A stretch of 64,000 nt of DNA from Pseudomonas sp. 21 (lineage in GTDB: Bacteria > Pseudomonadota > Gammaproteobacteria > Pseudomonadales > Pseudomonadaceae): NCBI RefSeq assembly GCF_000955805.1, contig NZ_JYOA01000003.1, positions 224,237 to 288,236 of the forward strand, given 5' to 3'. A program made the translations under genes and the position numbers. Positions 1 through 8,385 of the stretch are shown piece after piece; position 1 is the stretch's first letter; each line of letters begins with the position of its first letter. The notes under the pieces were generated by a model. It was not told the DNA's origin. It saw nothing but the letters and a program-made list of their open reading frames with translations, and ran no database searches.

Positions 1-22
1 GCGCATGGCGCGCTCCTACAGA
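1..22. repeat. REP-type half element at the window edge
   Basis: The first 22 bases (core GCGCATGGCGCGCTCCTACA) recur almost exactly at about 61412-61432, where they form one arm of a complete inverted pair. This is therefore probably the end of a REP palindrome whose partner lies outside the window. Confidence 0.5.
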
Positions 23-26
23 AATG

Positions 27-52
27 AAAAAGGCGCCGGAGGGCGCCTTTTT
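27..52 (-). terminator. Rho-independent terminator of pctA
   Basis: A perfect 6-bp GC stem (GGCGCC, loop GGAG, GGCGCC) is flanked by five A on the left and five T on the right, so it can terminate in both directions. It lies 15 bases beyond the stop of the minus-strand chemoreceptor gene. Confidence 0.85.
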
Positions 53-66
53 CATTGTTTCAGCCA

Positions 67-1956
67 TCAGATGCGGAAGCTGTCCACCAGGTGACGCAGG
101 CGGCCGGCCTGGTTCTCCAGGTCGGCACAGGCGCGCAGGGTGGCCTGGAGGTTTTCCACGCCTTCCTGGTTCAGGGTGTTGATCTCGGTGATGTCCATGT
201 TCAGCGAGTCGACCACGGCGGTCTGTTCCTCGGTGGCGGTGGCCACCGACTGGTTCATCGAGTCGATCTCGCCGATGCGGTGGGTCACGCTGGCCAGGCG
301 CTCGCCGGCGCGGTTGGCGATTTCCACGCTTTCCAGGCTGTAGCGCTGGCTCTCGGTCATGGTGTCCACGGCTTCGCGGGCGCCGACCTGCAGCTCTTCG
401 ATCATCTTCTGAATCTGCTGGGCCGACTCCTGGGCGCGGTGGGCGAGGTTGCGCACTTCGTCCGCCACCACGGCGAAGCCACGGCCGGCTTCCCCGGCGC
501 GGGCGGCCTCGATGGCCGCGTTCAGGGCCAGCAGGTTGGTCTGCTCGGAGATGCCCTTGATCACTTCGAGGATCTGCCCGATGTTCACCGTGCGGCTATT
601 CAGTGCTTCGATGTTGGCGCAGGCGGAGCTGATCTTGTCCGACAGCAGGTTCATCGCGCTGATGGTCTGCTCCACTACCTGGCGCCCGTCGCCGGCCTGG
701 TGCGAGGCATCGGTGGCGTGGTGCGAGGCATCGGCGGCGTTTCGCGCGATCTCCTGGGCGGCAGCGCCCAGTTCATTGATCGCCGCCGCGACGCTGTTGG
801 TGCGGTTGGACTGCTCGTCGGAGTTGCTCATCGAGGAGTTGGAGGCGTTCACCACCAGCTGCGAGACGTCGTGCAACTGGCGCGCGGTGGAGGCCACCTC
901 GCGGATCGATTCGTGGATACGTTCGACGAAGCGGTTGAAGGCATTGCCCAGCACGCCGAACTCGTCGTTGCTGGCGACCTTCAGGCGCTTGGTCAGGTCT
1001 CCCTCGCCCTGGGCGATGTCTTCCATGGCGCGCCCCATGGTGGTCAGCGGCTGCATCAGCACGCGGATCAGCATGCCCAGCAGGAGCAGGATGGCGACGA
1101 TGGCAATGGCGGCGGCGACGATGGCCGAGGCGCGGAACTTGCTCAGCATGGAGTAGGCCGCGTCCTTGTCGATGGACAGGCCGATGTACCAGTTCACCGA
1201 CGGCAGGCCTTTGACCTGGGTGAAGCTGAGGATGCGGGTGTGGCCGTTGAGCTCGGCCTCGCTGAAGCCGCCGCCGATCCTGGGTGTGTTCTGCGGGTAG
1301 ATGTCGGAGAGGGACTTCATGATGAAGCTCTTGTCCGGGTGCACCAGGATCTTGCCGTCGCCGCTGACGAGGAAGGCGTAGCCCATGCCGCTGAAGTCCA
1401 GCGAGTTGATGATTTCCACCAGGGTCTGCAGGCCGAGGTCGCCGCCGACCACGCCCAGGGTCTTGCCGCCAGCGCGCGCAGGAGTGGCGACGGTCATGAT
1501 CAGTTGCTGGGTGGCTGCGTCGATGTAGGGCTCGGTCAGCGTGGTGCCGCCGGCCGCGACGGCATCCTTGTACCAGGGGCGGGTACGCGGGTCGTAACCG
1601 TCAGGCATGGCGCTGTTGGGGCGCATGGTGAAGGTGCCGTCTTCCTGGCCCAGGTAGGTGAAGTTGAAGGTCTTGCGCAGGGTGTCCTGCTCCAGCAGGC
1701 CGGTCAGATGCTCGGGCGAGCTGTCGCGGGCGAGGGTCTGGGCGGTGCTTTCGATCAGCAGCAGGCGGCCGCTCAGCCAGTTCTGGATGTTGCTGGCGCT
1801 GACGTCGCCCATCTCCCGCAGGTAGTCCTCGAGGTCCTCGCGGATCGCATTGCGCTGCAGGTAGTCGTTGTAGAGGGTGAAGAGGGCGAATGCCGAGAAA
1901 ACAACAAGAGAAGCGGCCAGGAGGATCTTATGGCTGAATTTCAGGCTCTTGATCAT
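67..1956 (-). CDS. pctA: Methyl-accepting chemotaxis protein, PctA-type amino-acid receptor
   Basis: Inner-membrane chemoreceptor of 629 residues, the length of P. aeruginosa PctA. It binds L-amino acids in the periplasm and signals to CheA/CheW. Order: TM1 (about 8-30), dCache_1 sensor (about 35-275), TM2 (about 280-305), HAMP, then a long signalling coiled coil with the conserved hairpin tip (EQTNLLALNAAIEAARAGE). The dCache amino-acid motif is complete: Y121, R126, W128, Y129, Y144, D146 and D173, the positions known from PctA. The ATG at 1956 is chosen because the frame upstream is non-conserved and the family starts with MIKSLKFSHK. Its signalling half differs from the neighbouring receptor at only six positions. 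PctB is a close alternative name; the receptor class is certain. Confidence 0.9.
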   Translation of the reverse strand: MIKSLKFSHKILLAASLVVFSAFALFTLYNDYLQRNAIREDLEDYLREMGDVSASNIQNWLSGRLLLIESTAQTLARDSSPEHLTGLLEQDTLRKTFNFTYLGQEDGTFTMRPNSAMPDGYDPRTRPWYKDAVAAGGTTLTEPYIDAATQQLIMTVATPARAGGKTLGVVGGDLGLQTLVEIINSLDFSGMGYAFLVSGDGKILVHPDKSFIMKSLSDIYPQNTPRIGGGFSEAELNGHTRILSFTQVKGLPSVNWYIGLSIDKDAAYSMLSKFRASAIVAAAIAIVAILLLLGMLIRVLMQPLTTMGRAMEDIAQGEGDLTKRLKVASNDEFGVLGNAFNRFVERIHESIREVASTARQLHDVSQLVVNASNSSMSNSDEQSNRTNSVAAAINELGAAAQEIARNAADASHHATDASHQAGDGRQVVEQTISAMNLLSDKISSACANIEALNSRTVNIGQILEVIKGISEQTNLLALNAAIEAARAGEAGRGFAVVADEVRNLAHRAQESAQQIQKMIEELQVGAREAVDTMTESQRYSLESVEIANRAGERLASVTHRIGEIDSMNQSVATATEEQTAVVDSLNMDITEINTLNQEGVENLQATLRACADLENQAGRLRHLVDSFRI

Positions 1957-2300
1957 GCTGCGTCGAGTCCGGAAGTAGTGGGATGCCTGAGCGGCGTTGG
2001 TCCGGGCGACAGATCCGGTGTCGCCGCAGAACGTCCGTCCCCGTGGTATGAAACGGACGGCGCCGGCGCGGCGGATAGCCGTGCAGGCGTGGCCGGAACT
2101 CCCTTGTGCCGGCGGTGACGACAGGCCCGGTTTGTTGGTTGGTATCAAAGGCCTTCACCCTTGATTTCGGCGTGCCCGAGGGAAGCTTGAAAGAGTCGGA
2201 CGAACGGTAGGGGTGGCTCTGTGGCGGGTGTTTCAGCGGTGATACAGGTTGCAGGGGCTGGCTCGAGAATGCAGATTCACCGGCGGTTTCGTCGCGAACA
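1957..2300. other. Intergenic region upstream of pctA
   Basis: These 344 bases lie between the pctA start and the pctC terminator and must hold the pctA promoter, read leftward. I see no convincing coding frame and no clear sigma-70 or sigma-28 promoter. In PAO1 one further gene (PA4308) lies between pctC and pctA, as I recall; nothing like it is visible here. Confidence 0.5.
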
Positions 2301-2326
2301 AAAAAGGCGCCCGAAGGCGCCTTTTT
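2301..2326 (-). terminator. Rho-independent terminator of pctC
   Basis: A GGCGCC stem with loop CGAA is flanked by A5 and T5. It lies about 15 bases past the stop of the minus-strand receptor gene and is nearly the same structure as the one after pctA, as expected for duplicated genes. Confidence 0.85.
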
Positions 2327-2341
2327 CGTTTTCCGCTGCGG

Positions 2342-4237
2342 TCAGATGCGGAAGCTGTCCACCAGGTGACGCAAACGGCCGGCCTGGTTCTCCAGGTCGG
2401 CACAGGCGCGCAGGGTGGCTTGCAGGTTCTCCACGCCTTCCTGGTTGAGGGTGTTGATCTCGGTGATGTCCATGTTCAGCGAGTCGACCACGGCGGTCTG
2501 CTCTTCGGTGGCGGTGGCCACCGACTGGTTCATCGAGTCGATCTCGCCGATGCGGTGGGTCACGCTGGCCAGGCGCTCGCCGGCGCGGTTGGCGATTTCC
2601 ACGCTTTCCAGGCTGTAGCGCTGGCTCTCGGTCATGGTGTCCACGGCTTCGCGGGCGCCGACCTGCAGTTCCTCGATCATTTTCTGGATTTCCTGCGCGG
2701 ACTCCTGGGCGCGATGGGCCAGGTTGCGCACCTCGTCCGCCACCACGGCGAAACCACGGCCGGCTTCACCGGCGCGGGCGGCTTCGATGGCGGCGTTCAG
2801 GGCCAGCAGGTTGGTCTGCTCGGAGATGCCCTTGATCACTTCGAGAATCTGCCCGATGTTCACCGTGCGGCTGTTCAGTGCCTCGATGTTGGCGCAGGCG
2901 GAGCTGATCTTGTCGGAGAGCAGGTTCATCGCGCTGATGGTCTGCTCCACCACCTGGCGCCCATCGCCGGCCTGGTGCGAGGCATCGGTGGCGTGGTGCG
3001 AGGCATCGGCGGCGTTGCGCGCGATCTCCTGGGCGGCAGCGCCCAGTTCATTGATCGCCGCCGCGACGCTGTTGGTGCGGTTGGCCTGCTCGTCGGAGTT
3101 GCTCATCGAGGAGTTGGAGGCGTTCACCACCAACTGCGAAACGTCGTGCAACTGGCGCGCCGTGGAGGCCACTTCGCGGATGGATTCGTGGATACGCTCG
3201 ACGAAGCGGTTGAAGGCGTTGGCCAGCACGCCGAATTCGTCGTTGCTGGCGACCTTCAGGCGCTTGGTCAGGTCGCCTTCGCCCTGGGCGATGTCCTGCA
3301 TGGCGCGGCCCATGTCGGTCAGCGGTGCCATCAGCACGCGGATCAGCATGCCGAGCAGGAACAGGATGGCGACGATGGCGATGACGGTGGCGACGATGGC
3401 GGTGTTGCGGAAGTCGCTGAGCATCGCATAGGCGGAGTCCTTGTTGAGCACCAGCGCGACGTACCAGGTCACGCCCGGAAGGCCCTTCACCGGCGTCATG
3501 GAGACCAGCTGGTCTTCGCCGTTGATGCTGACTTCCTGCACGCCCGGCTGCACCTTGGGCGCGCCTTGCTGGTAGACCTCGCCGAGGCTCTTGAAGATCA
3601 GGCTGCTGTCCGGGTGCAGGAGGATCTTGCCGGCGTCGCTGACCAGGAAGGCATAGCCATCGCCGTCGAACTTCAGCGAATTGATGATCGCGGTGATGGT
3701 TTCCAGCTTCATGTCGCCGGCGGCCACGCCGACCAGTTGGCCGTTGCGCATGACCGGCATGGACATGGCGAGAATCTGCTCGTTGGTGCCGGCATCGAGG
3801 AAGGGCTCGGTGACGATCAGCCGGCCGGCGGCCACGGCGTCCTTGTACCAGCCGCGGGTACGCGGGTCGTAGCCGTCGGGCATCGGCGCATAGGGGCGCA
3901 TGGTGAACACGCCGCTGGCGGCTTCGCCCAGGTAGACCGATTCGAAGTTCTTCTGGAACACCTGCTGCTCCAGCACATGCTGGATGCGTTCGGGTGTCGG
4001 TTCGCCGTCGGCCAGTTGCGCCGCTTCCGCTTCCACCAGCTGGATGCGACCTTCCAGCCAGCTCTGGATATTGCTGGCGGTCAGGCTGCCGACCTCGGAG
4101 AGATAGGATTCGGTGTCGGAGTGGATTGCGTCGCGCTGGCGCAGATCGTTGAAGAAGATGAAACAGGCGAAGGCGAAGGTGACCACGAGAGAGGCTGCCA
4201 GGAGGATCTTCCTGGAGAAGGACAGCGAACGAAGCAT
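2342..4237 (-). CDS. pctC: Methyl-accepting chemotaxis protein, PctC-type receptor
   Basis: Inner-membrane chemoreceptor of 631 residues: TM1, dCache_1 periplasmic sensor, TM2, HAMP and a signalling hairpin identical at its tip to the adjacent PctA-type protein. The ligand motif is Y123, R128, W130, Y131, D148 and D175, but the position equivalent to PctA Y144 is F146, so ligand preference probably differs. P. aeruginosa PctC prefers GABA and a few amino acids. The name rests mainly on position: in PAO1 pctC is the gene next to flp, as here. The ATG at 4237 follows an AGGATG Shine-Dalgarno at a spacing of eight bases. Sensor halves of the two receptors have diverged strongly while the output halves have not. 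Confidence 0.85.
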   Translation of the reverse strand: MLRSLSFSRKILLAASLVVTFAFACFIFFNDLRQRDAIHSDTESYLSEVGSLTASNIQSWLEGRIQLVEAEAAQLADGEPTPERIQHVLEQQVFQKNFESVYLGEAASGVFTMRPYAPMPDGYDPRTRGWYKDAVAAGRLIVTEPFLDAGTNEQILAMSMPVMRNGQLVGVAAGDMKLETITAIINSLKFDGDGYAFLVSDAGKILLHPDSSLIFKSLGEVYQQGAPKVQPGVQEVSINGEDQLVSMTPVKGLPGVTWYVALVLNKDSAYAMLSDFRNTAIVATVIAIVAILFLLGMLIRVLMAPLTDMGRAMQDIAQGEGDLTKRLKVASNDEFGVLANAFNRFVERIHESIREVASTARQLHDVSQLVVNASNSSMSNSDEQANRTNSVAAAINELGAAAQEIARNAADASHHATDASHQAGDGRQVVEQTISAMNLLSDKISSACANIEALNSRTVNIGQILEVIKGISEQTNLLALNAAIEAARAGEAGRGFAVVADEVRNLAHRAQESAQEIQKMIEELQVGAREAVDTMTESQRYSLESVEIANRAGERLASVTHRIGEIDSMNQSVATATEEQTAVVDSLNMDITEINTLNQEGVENLQATLRACADLENQAGRLRHLVDSFRI

Positions 4238-4330
4238 CGGTAAAGCATCCTGCTGTAAAACGGGTTTGAGCAGGTTGTATCGGCAGATGCGCGGGGAGCT
4301 TTAGGAGAATTGCGGCAGGCAGGCGAACAA

Positions 4331-4353
4331 GTTCCCGCGCGGGGCGCGGGAAC
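4331..4353 (-). terminator. Stem-loop downstream of flp
   Basis: A perfect 10-bp stem (GTTCCCGCGC, loop GGG, GCGCGGGAAC) lies 41 bases after the flp stop in the direction of transcription, followed by a weak T-rich tail. It probably ends the abundant flp transcript and separates it from pctC. Confidence 0.6.
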
Positions 4354-4393
4354 CATGAATCCGGTCGTCAGGAAGTTGGATCAGGGGGGGGTG

Positions 4394-4603
4394 TTATTTA
4401 ACGGCTTTTGCAACTTCTTCCTGAATGCTGGTCATGATGGTGCCCAGGTCGCCACCGATAATGCTGGCGCCCGCGATAACCACCACCGAGATCAGTCCCG
4501 CAATTACCGCATATTCGATTGCTGTTGCCCCTTCCTTGTCGGCCGCGAATGCCTTGGCCATGCAGAACAATCTCAGGGACAGGTTTTTTATTGTCAGGTC
4601 CAT
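4394..4603 (-). CDS. flp: Flp type IVb prepilin
   Basis: Major subunit of the Tad pilus, 69 residues. A short positively charged leader ends in a prepilin peptidase site, with cleavage after Gly in KEG/ATAIEYA: Glu at +5 and Tyr at +6 as required. A hydrophobic helix (AVIAGLISVVVIAGASIIGG) and a short tail follow. The ATG at 4603 is preceded by GAGGGAG at a spacing of nine bases; an upstream in-frame ATG at 4648 lacks one. The mature pilin is probably processed by FppA, encoded at 15336-15815, and built by the divergent rcpC-tadG genes. In P. aeruginosa the flp promoter depends on PprB. Confidence 0.93.
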   Translation of the reverse strand: MDLTIKNLSLRLFCMAKAFAADKEGATAIEYAVIAGLISVVVIAGASIIGGDLGTIMTSIQEEVAKAVK

Positions 4604-4709
4604 CGCGGGTGCTCCCTCGAATACCACGGGGCGGCGCCCCGACTTCACCGTCAGGCTAGGCGTCGTATGGCCGAATGCAATTGTTCAAATAGCGCTAATA
4701 CCAAAGTTA

Positions 4710-4727
4710 TAACCCTCTCGGCATATA
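4710..4727. promoter_or_regulatory. Motif shared with the pprB upstream region
   Basis: TAACCCTCTCGGCATATA here resembles TAACCCTTAGCATATA at 15281-15296. Both lie in AT-rich DNA upstream of genes of the PprB regulon and have the same orientation relative to flp and pprB. It could be a binding site or a shared promoter element; the assignment is inference. Confidence 0.35.
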
Positions 4728-4920
4728 AATAATTGCAGGTCGTAAATTTAACCGGCGTGGTTGACGCTCTAAATACAGCTACTAGATTCAGCCATGGCAC
4801 AACTGAAAACTGATTATGAGGAATGGTTCTTATCGAACTTCCTCGCCTGGCCGAAACAACAATAAAGTTCTGAAGGACAAAACCCGGTGCTGCCGGTAAC
4901 GGACTTCTTACGACAAGGCC

Positions 4921-4938
4921 GCGGACCCTCCGGTCCGC
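4921..4938 (+). other. Leader hairpin before rcpC
   Basis: A perfect 7-bp stem (GCGGACC, loop CTCC, GGTCCGC) ends 28 bases before the rcpC ATG. It could act on the leader of the long tad transcript; its function is not visible. Confidence 0.35.
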
Positions 4939-4966
4939 ATTTCCGAGATTGCCCAAGGATGTGGTC

Positions 4967-5887
4967 ATGAATAGCAAGGTGCTGATGGTATTCGCCGGGC
5001 TGTTGCTGGTTTGCGCCGGTGTGGTGGGGTATCTCGGACTCAAGGTCGGCAAGCCGGCCGCGCCGGTTGCCGGCGTGGTTCAGGAAGTGGCGCCGGCGGC
5101 GATGGCCGAGGCCGACAAGCTGCAACGCACCGCCGTGGTGGTGGCCGCCCGTGACCTGCCGGCCCTGACGGTGATCGGCAAGGACGATGTCAGCGTGGAG
5201 ATGCTGCGCACGGCTCCCGCCGGCAGCTTTCCCAAGCCCGAAGTCGTTATCGGTCAGCGTGTCTGGGTCGCCGTTCCGGCGGGCAATATCCTCACCTCCG
5301 CAGTGACCGAACCGGGCGGCCCTCTGGCCCGTACCATCCGGCCGGATGAGCGCGCCATGGCGATTGCGGTGGACGAGGTCATCGGTGGCGGCGGCTTCGT
5401 GCTTCCCGGTGATTACGTCGACGTCATGCTCTTCGTCCAGGACCAGCAGAGCACCGAGCGCAGCCTCAGCGCCCAGGTGGTGCTGCCCGGCGTGCGGGTG
5501 CTGACCTACGGCGAGCAGATCGCCGTTTCCACCGACGGCCAGGCGCGCAACGCCGGCGACCCCAAGGACAAGACACCCAAACCGCCGCGCACTGCCGTGC
5601 TGGCGGTACCCGCCGAAGCCGCTTCGCGCCTGATGCTGGCCAGCCAGGCCGGGTCCCTGCGCCTGGCCGTGCGCAGCAAGGACGAGAACCTCTACGAGAA
5701 GGAGCAGCAGGGCCGCTATATCCAGGCCTCGCTCGGTTCCGCCGGCAGCCAGCCGATCACCCTCGAGCAACTCATCGGCAAGCCGCGTCAGGCCCCGGCG
5801 CCCGCCGTGCGCCAGGTCTCCGCCCCGCAGGTTGACGCCGGCGTGGTGGTCTACCGGGGCACCACCGTTACCCGTGAAGCACATTGA
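4967..5887 (+). CDS. rcpC: Flp pilus assembly protein RcpC/CpaB
   Basis: Periplasmic, membrane-anchored Tad component of 306 residues that works with the RcpA secretin. An N-terminal TM helix (about 4-22) is followed by an SAF-type domain (about 50-115) with the typical PALTVIGKDDV pattern, then the CpaB/RcpC domain carrying GGGGFVLPGDYVDVMLF. The ATG at 4967 is preferred to an in-frame TTG 18 bases upstream because AAGGA lies seven bases before it. First gene of the nine-gene rightward tad operon; rcpA follows after 15 bases. Confidence 0.92.
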   Translation: MNSKVLMVFAGLLLVCAGVVGYLGLKVGKPAAPVAGVVQEVAPAAMAEADKLQRTAVVVAARDLPALTVIGKDDVSVEMLRTAPAGSFPKPEVVIGQRVWVAVPAGNILTSAVTEPGGPLARTIRPDERAMAIAVDEVIGGGGFVLPGDYVDVMLFVQDQQSTERSLSAQVVLPGVRVLTYGEQIAVSTDGQARNAGDPKDKTPKPPRTAVLAVPAEAASRLMLASQAGSLRLAVRSKDENLYEKEQQGRYIQASLGSAGSQPITLEQLIGKPRQAPAPAVRQVSAPQVDAGVVVYRGTTVTREAH

Positions 5888-5902
5888 GCAAGGAGTGCAT
5901 CG

Positions 5903-7135
5903 ATGTCCAAGCGCTTCATCCTTCCCCTGGTTGCCCTGCTGGCTTGCGCCGTTCACTCCGCGGCCCAGGCCGTGCCGAGCGCCTGCGCAGGCTTTGCTGA
6001 CCAGCAACTGAATCTCGATGTCGAGCAGGGCGCCCAGCGCGACCAGCAACTGCCGGTGCCGATCAAGCGGCTGGCCATCGGCGACCCGAACATTGCCGAC
6101 GTGCAGGTGCTCGACAAGCGCGACTTCCTCGTCACCGGCAAGGCCGAAGGCCTGACCAGCCTGCTGATCTGGACCGCCTGCAGCGACCAGCCGATGCGCA
6201 CGGTGGTGCGCGTCGGTGCGCGTGCGGTGGGCGACGTGGCGGGCGCAACCGGCGTTGGCGCCGGCAGCCTGCCCAACCAGGTGCAGACCGATATCCGCTT
6301 CGTCGAAGTCAGCCGCAGCAAGCTCAAGCAGGCTAGCACCTCGCTGGTGCGGCGCGGCTCCAACACCTTCGTGCTGGGCTCGCCGGGCAGCCTGGGCAGC
6401 ATGACGGTCGATCCCGTCGGCAACCTCGATGGCACCTTCGGCAACGCCAACGGCGGCTTCAACATCATCTGGGGCGGCGGCAGCAGCAAGTGGCTGGGCT
6501 TCATCAATGCCCTGGAAGGCAGCGGCTTCGCCTACACCCTGGCGCGGCCCAGCCTGGTGGCTACCAGCGGGCAGACGGCGTCGTTCCTGGCCGGCGGCGA
6601 GTTCCCGATTCCCGTGCCCAATGGCGACAAGGACACCATCACCATCGAGTACAAGGAGTTCGGCGTGCGCCTGACCCTGACCCCGACGGTGATGAACGAC
6701 AAGCGCATCGCCCTGAAGGTCGCCCCGGAAGTCAGTGAACTGGACTTCTCCAGCGGCATCCGCACCAACGACATCGCCGTGCCTGCGCTGACCGTGCGGC
6801 GCACCGATACCAGCGTGATGCTCGCCGACGGCGAAAGCTTCGTGATCAGCGGGCTGATCAGCAGCAGCACCATCAGCAACATCGACAAGTTCCCCTTCCT
6901 CGGCAGCATCCCGGTGATCGGCGCGCTGTTCCGATCTTCGAACCTGGACAAGGACGACCGCGAGCTGCTGATGATCGTCACCCCGCACCTGGTCCAGCCG
7001 CTGGCGGCCAATGCCGCGCTGCCCAAGCTGCCCGGCGAAGGGCTGCGTGACTACGACCCGGGCTTCGGCGAGTTCTACTTCCTCGAGGACGGCCGCTTCG
7101 ACAAGCGCAAGGCCAGCAGCGGGATGTCGCACTGA
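5903..7135 (+). CDS. rcpA: Tad pilus outer-membrane secretin RcpA/CpaC
   Basis: Secretin of 410 residues that forms the outer-membrane channel for the Flp pilus. A signal peptide (about 1-23, cleavage after AQA) is followed by an N-terminal pilus-assembly domain (about 35-110, LPVPIKRLAIGDPNIADVQV), then a secretin core (about 140-385) with the late signature FPFLGSIPVIGALFRS and IVTPHLV. AAGGAG precedes the ATG at eight bases. Its stop overlaps a possible start of tadZ by one base, so the genes are at least transcriptionally coupled. Confidence 0.93.
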   Translation: MSKRFILPLVALLACAVHSAAQAVPSACAGFADQQLNLDVEQGAQRDQQLPVPIKRLAIGDPNIADVQVLDKRDFLVTGKAEGLTSLLIWTACSDQPMRTVVRVGARAVGDVAGATGVGAGSLPNQVQTDIRFVEVSRSKLKQASTSLVRRGSNTFVLGSPGSLGSMTVDPVGNLDGTFGNANGGFNIIWGGGSSKWLGFINALEGSGFAYTLARPSLVATSGQTASFLAGGEFPIPVPNGDKDTITIEYKEFGVRLTLTPTVMNDKRIALKVAPEVSELDFSSGIRTNDIAVPALTVRRTDTSVMLADGESFVISGLISSSTISNIDKFPFLGSIPVIGALFRSSNLDKDDRELLMIVTPHLVQPLAANAALPKLPGEGLRDYDPGFGEFYFLEDGRFDKRKASSGMSH

Positions 7136-7200
7136 TGGATACCTACGAAGCGCTGACCCGCCAGAGAGCGGGAGGCAAGGCAAAGCAAGGGAGCACGGGC

Positions 7201-8385
7201 ATGAGTCAGACTTTCGTGGCGCTGGTCCAGCATCCCGGTGAGCAGGAGTGGCTGCAGAGCAGCCTGGCCGGCTGCGGGCAGGTGGTTCTGGCCAATAGCG
7301 GGACCCTGGAAGAACTGCTGTCGCTGCTGGACGTCACCGGCGCGACGGTCCTGTTCACCAGCCTGAACAAGGCCAACCTGGTCTCCCAGGGCTCGCTGAT
7401 CGAGGGGCTGGTCTCGGCGCGGCCGCTGCTCTCGGTCGTCGCCGTCGGCGATGGCCTGGACAACCAGCTGGTGCTGGCCGCCATGCGCGCTGGAGCACGG
7501 GACTTCGTCACCTACGGCGCCCGTGCCAGCGAGCTGAGCGGGCTGGTCCGCCGTCTCGGCGGGCGCCTGCCCACGGTGCCGGTAAGCGCCACCCAGCAGG
7601 GTGAACTGATCAGCCTGATCAGCGCCCGGCCCGACGCCGACGGCGCCTTCGTCGCCCTGCACCTGGCCCTGGCGCTGCAACGCCAGGCGGACCACCGCGT
7701 GCTGCTGGTGGACATCGGCCAACCCACCGGCGAGGCGCTGGCGATCCTCGGCATGGAGCCGTCATTCACCTTTGCCGATGCGCTGCGCAACCTGCGCCGC
7801 CTGGACCAGACCCTGATCGACAGCGCCTTTGCGCGCCACGAGTCCGGCCTGCGCGTGCTGAGCCTGTCGGACGAGCCCGGCGTGCTGGAGCGCATCACCA
7901 CTGCCGAGCTGTATCTGCTGCTGGGCAACCTGCGCAGTGCCTTCAGCCATATCCTGATCAACCTCACCGGCGTTGCCGAAGGCGAACTCAGCGGCCAGTT
8001 GCTGATGCAGGCCAACCGCGTGCTGTGGCTGGTGGACCAGAGCGTGCCGTCCTGCAAGAAGGGGCTGGAACGCCTGCGCCGCCTGCGCGAGCGCACCCCT
8101 GCGCTGCCACGCATCGAGCTGCTGATCGAGCGTTACTGGGCCTCGGTTCCACCGGATGCGCCGGCGCTGGGCAAGATGTTCGGCCTGGAACTTTTCGGCG
8201 TGCTGCCTGCCTCGCCCGAAGCCCGCCTGCGTGCCAAGAATGTCGGCCAGAGCCTGTTCGACCTGGCCCCGCGTGACCCGCTGACGGTGAAGCTGCGCGA
8301 CCTGGCCGAGGCGCTGGGTGCGGGCGTGGCCGAGAAGCGCGGGCTGTTCAGCTGGATCGGCCGGGCGAAGGCCGCGCGCTCATGA
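7201..8385 (+). CDS. tadZ: Tad pilus localisation protein TadZ (receiver-like domain plus degenerate ParA/MinD ATPase)
   Basis: Cytoplasmic protein of 394 residues thought to place the Tad machine at the pole. Residues about 1-120 look like an atypical receiver domain and the rest is a MinD/ParA fold (VLLVDIGQPTGEALAILG, ILINLTGV). The usual P-loop lysines are missing: the expected Walker A region reads ISARPDADGAFVALHLA, so ATP hydrolysis is doubtful, as reported for some TadZ proteins. The ATG at 7201 has AAGGGAG at seven bases. An ATG at 7135 overlapping the rcpA stop would add 22 residues but has no comparable signal. Overlaps tadA by four bases. Confidence 0.88.
   Translation: MSQTFVALVQHPGEQEWLQSSLAGCGQVVLANSGTLEELLSLLDVTGATVLFTSLNKANLVSQGSLIEGLVSARPLLSVVAVGDGLDNQLVLAAMRAGARDFVTYGARASELSGLVRRLGGRLPTVPVSATQQGELISLISARPDADGAFVALHLALALQRQADHRVLLVDIGQPTGEALAILGMEPSFTFADALRNLRRLDQTLIDSAFARHESGLRVLSLSDEPGVLERITTAELYLLLGNLRSAFSHILINLTGVAEGELSGQLLMQANRVLWLVDQSVPSCKKGLERLRRLRERTPALPRIELLIERYWASVPPDAPALGKMFGLELFGVLPASPEARLRAKNVGQSLFDLAPRDPLTVKLRDLAEALGAGVAEKRGLFSWIGRAKAARS

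Larger units (their letters stand above)
4604..4966. promoter_or_regulatory. Divergent flp / rcpC promoter region
   Basis: This 363-base region between the divergent flp and rcpC starts is clearly more AT-rich than its surroundings, with several runs of A and T between about 4690 and 4870. It must contain both promoters. A motif at 4710-4727 recurs upstream of pprB, and a hairpin sits just before the rcpC ribosome binding site. No protein-coding frame in it looks real. Confidence 0.7.

Noticed and set aside
7135-7200. Longer tadZ start overlapping the rcpA stop
   Set aside because: The ATG at 7201 has AAGGGAG at good spacing. The 22 extra residues look like leader DNA, although coupling to rcpA cannot be excluded.
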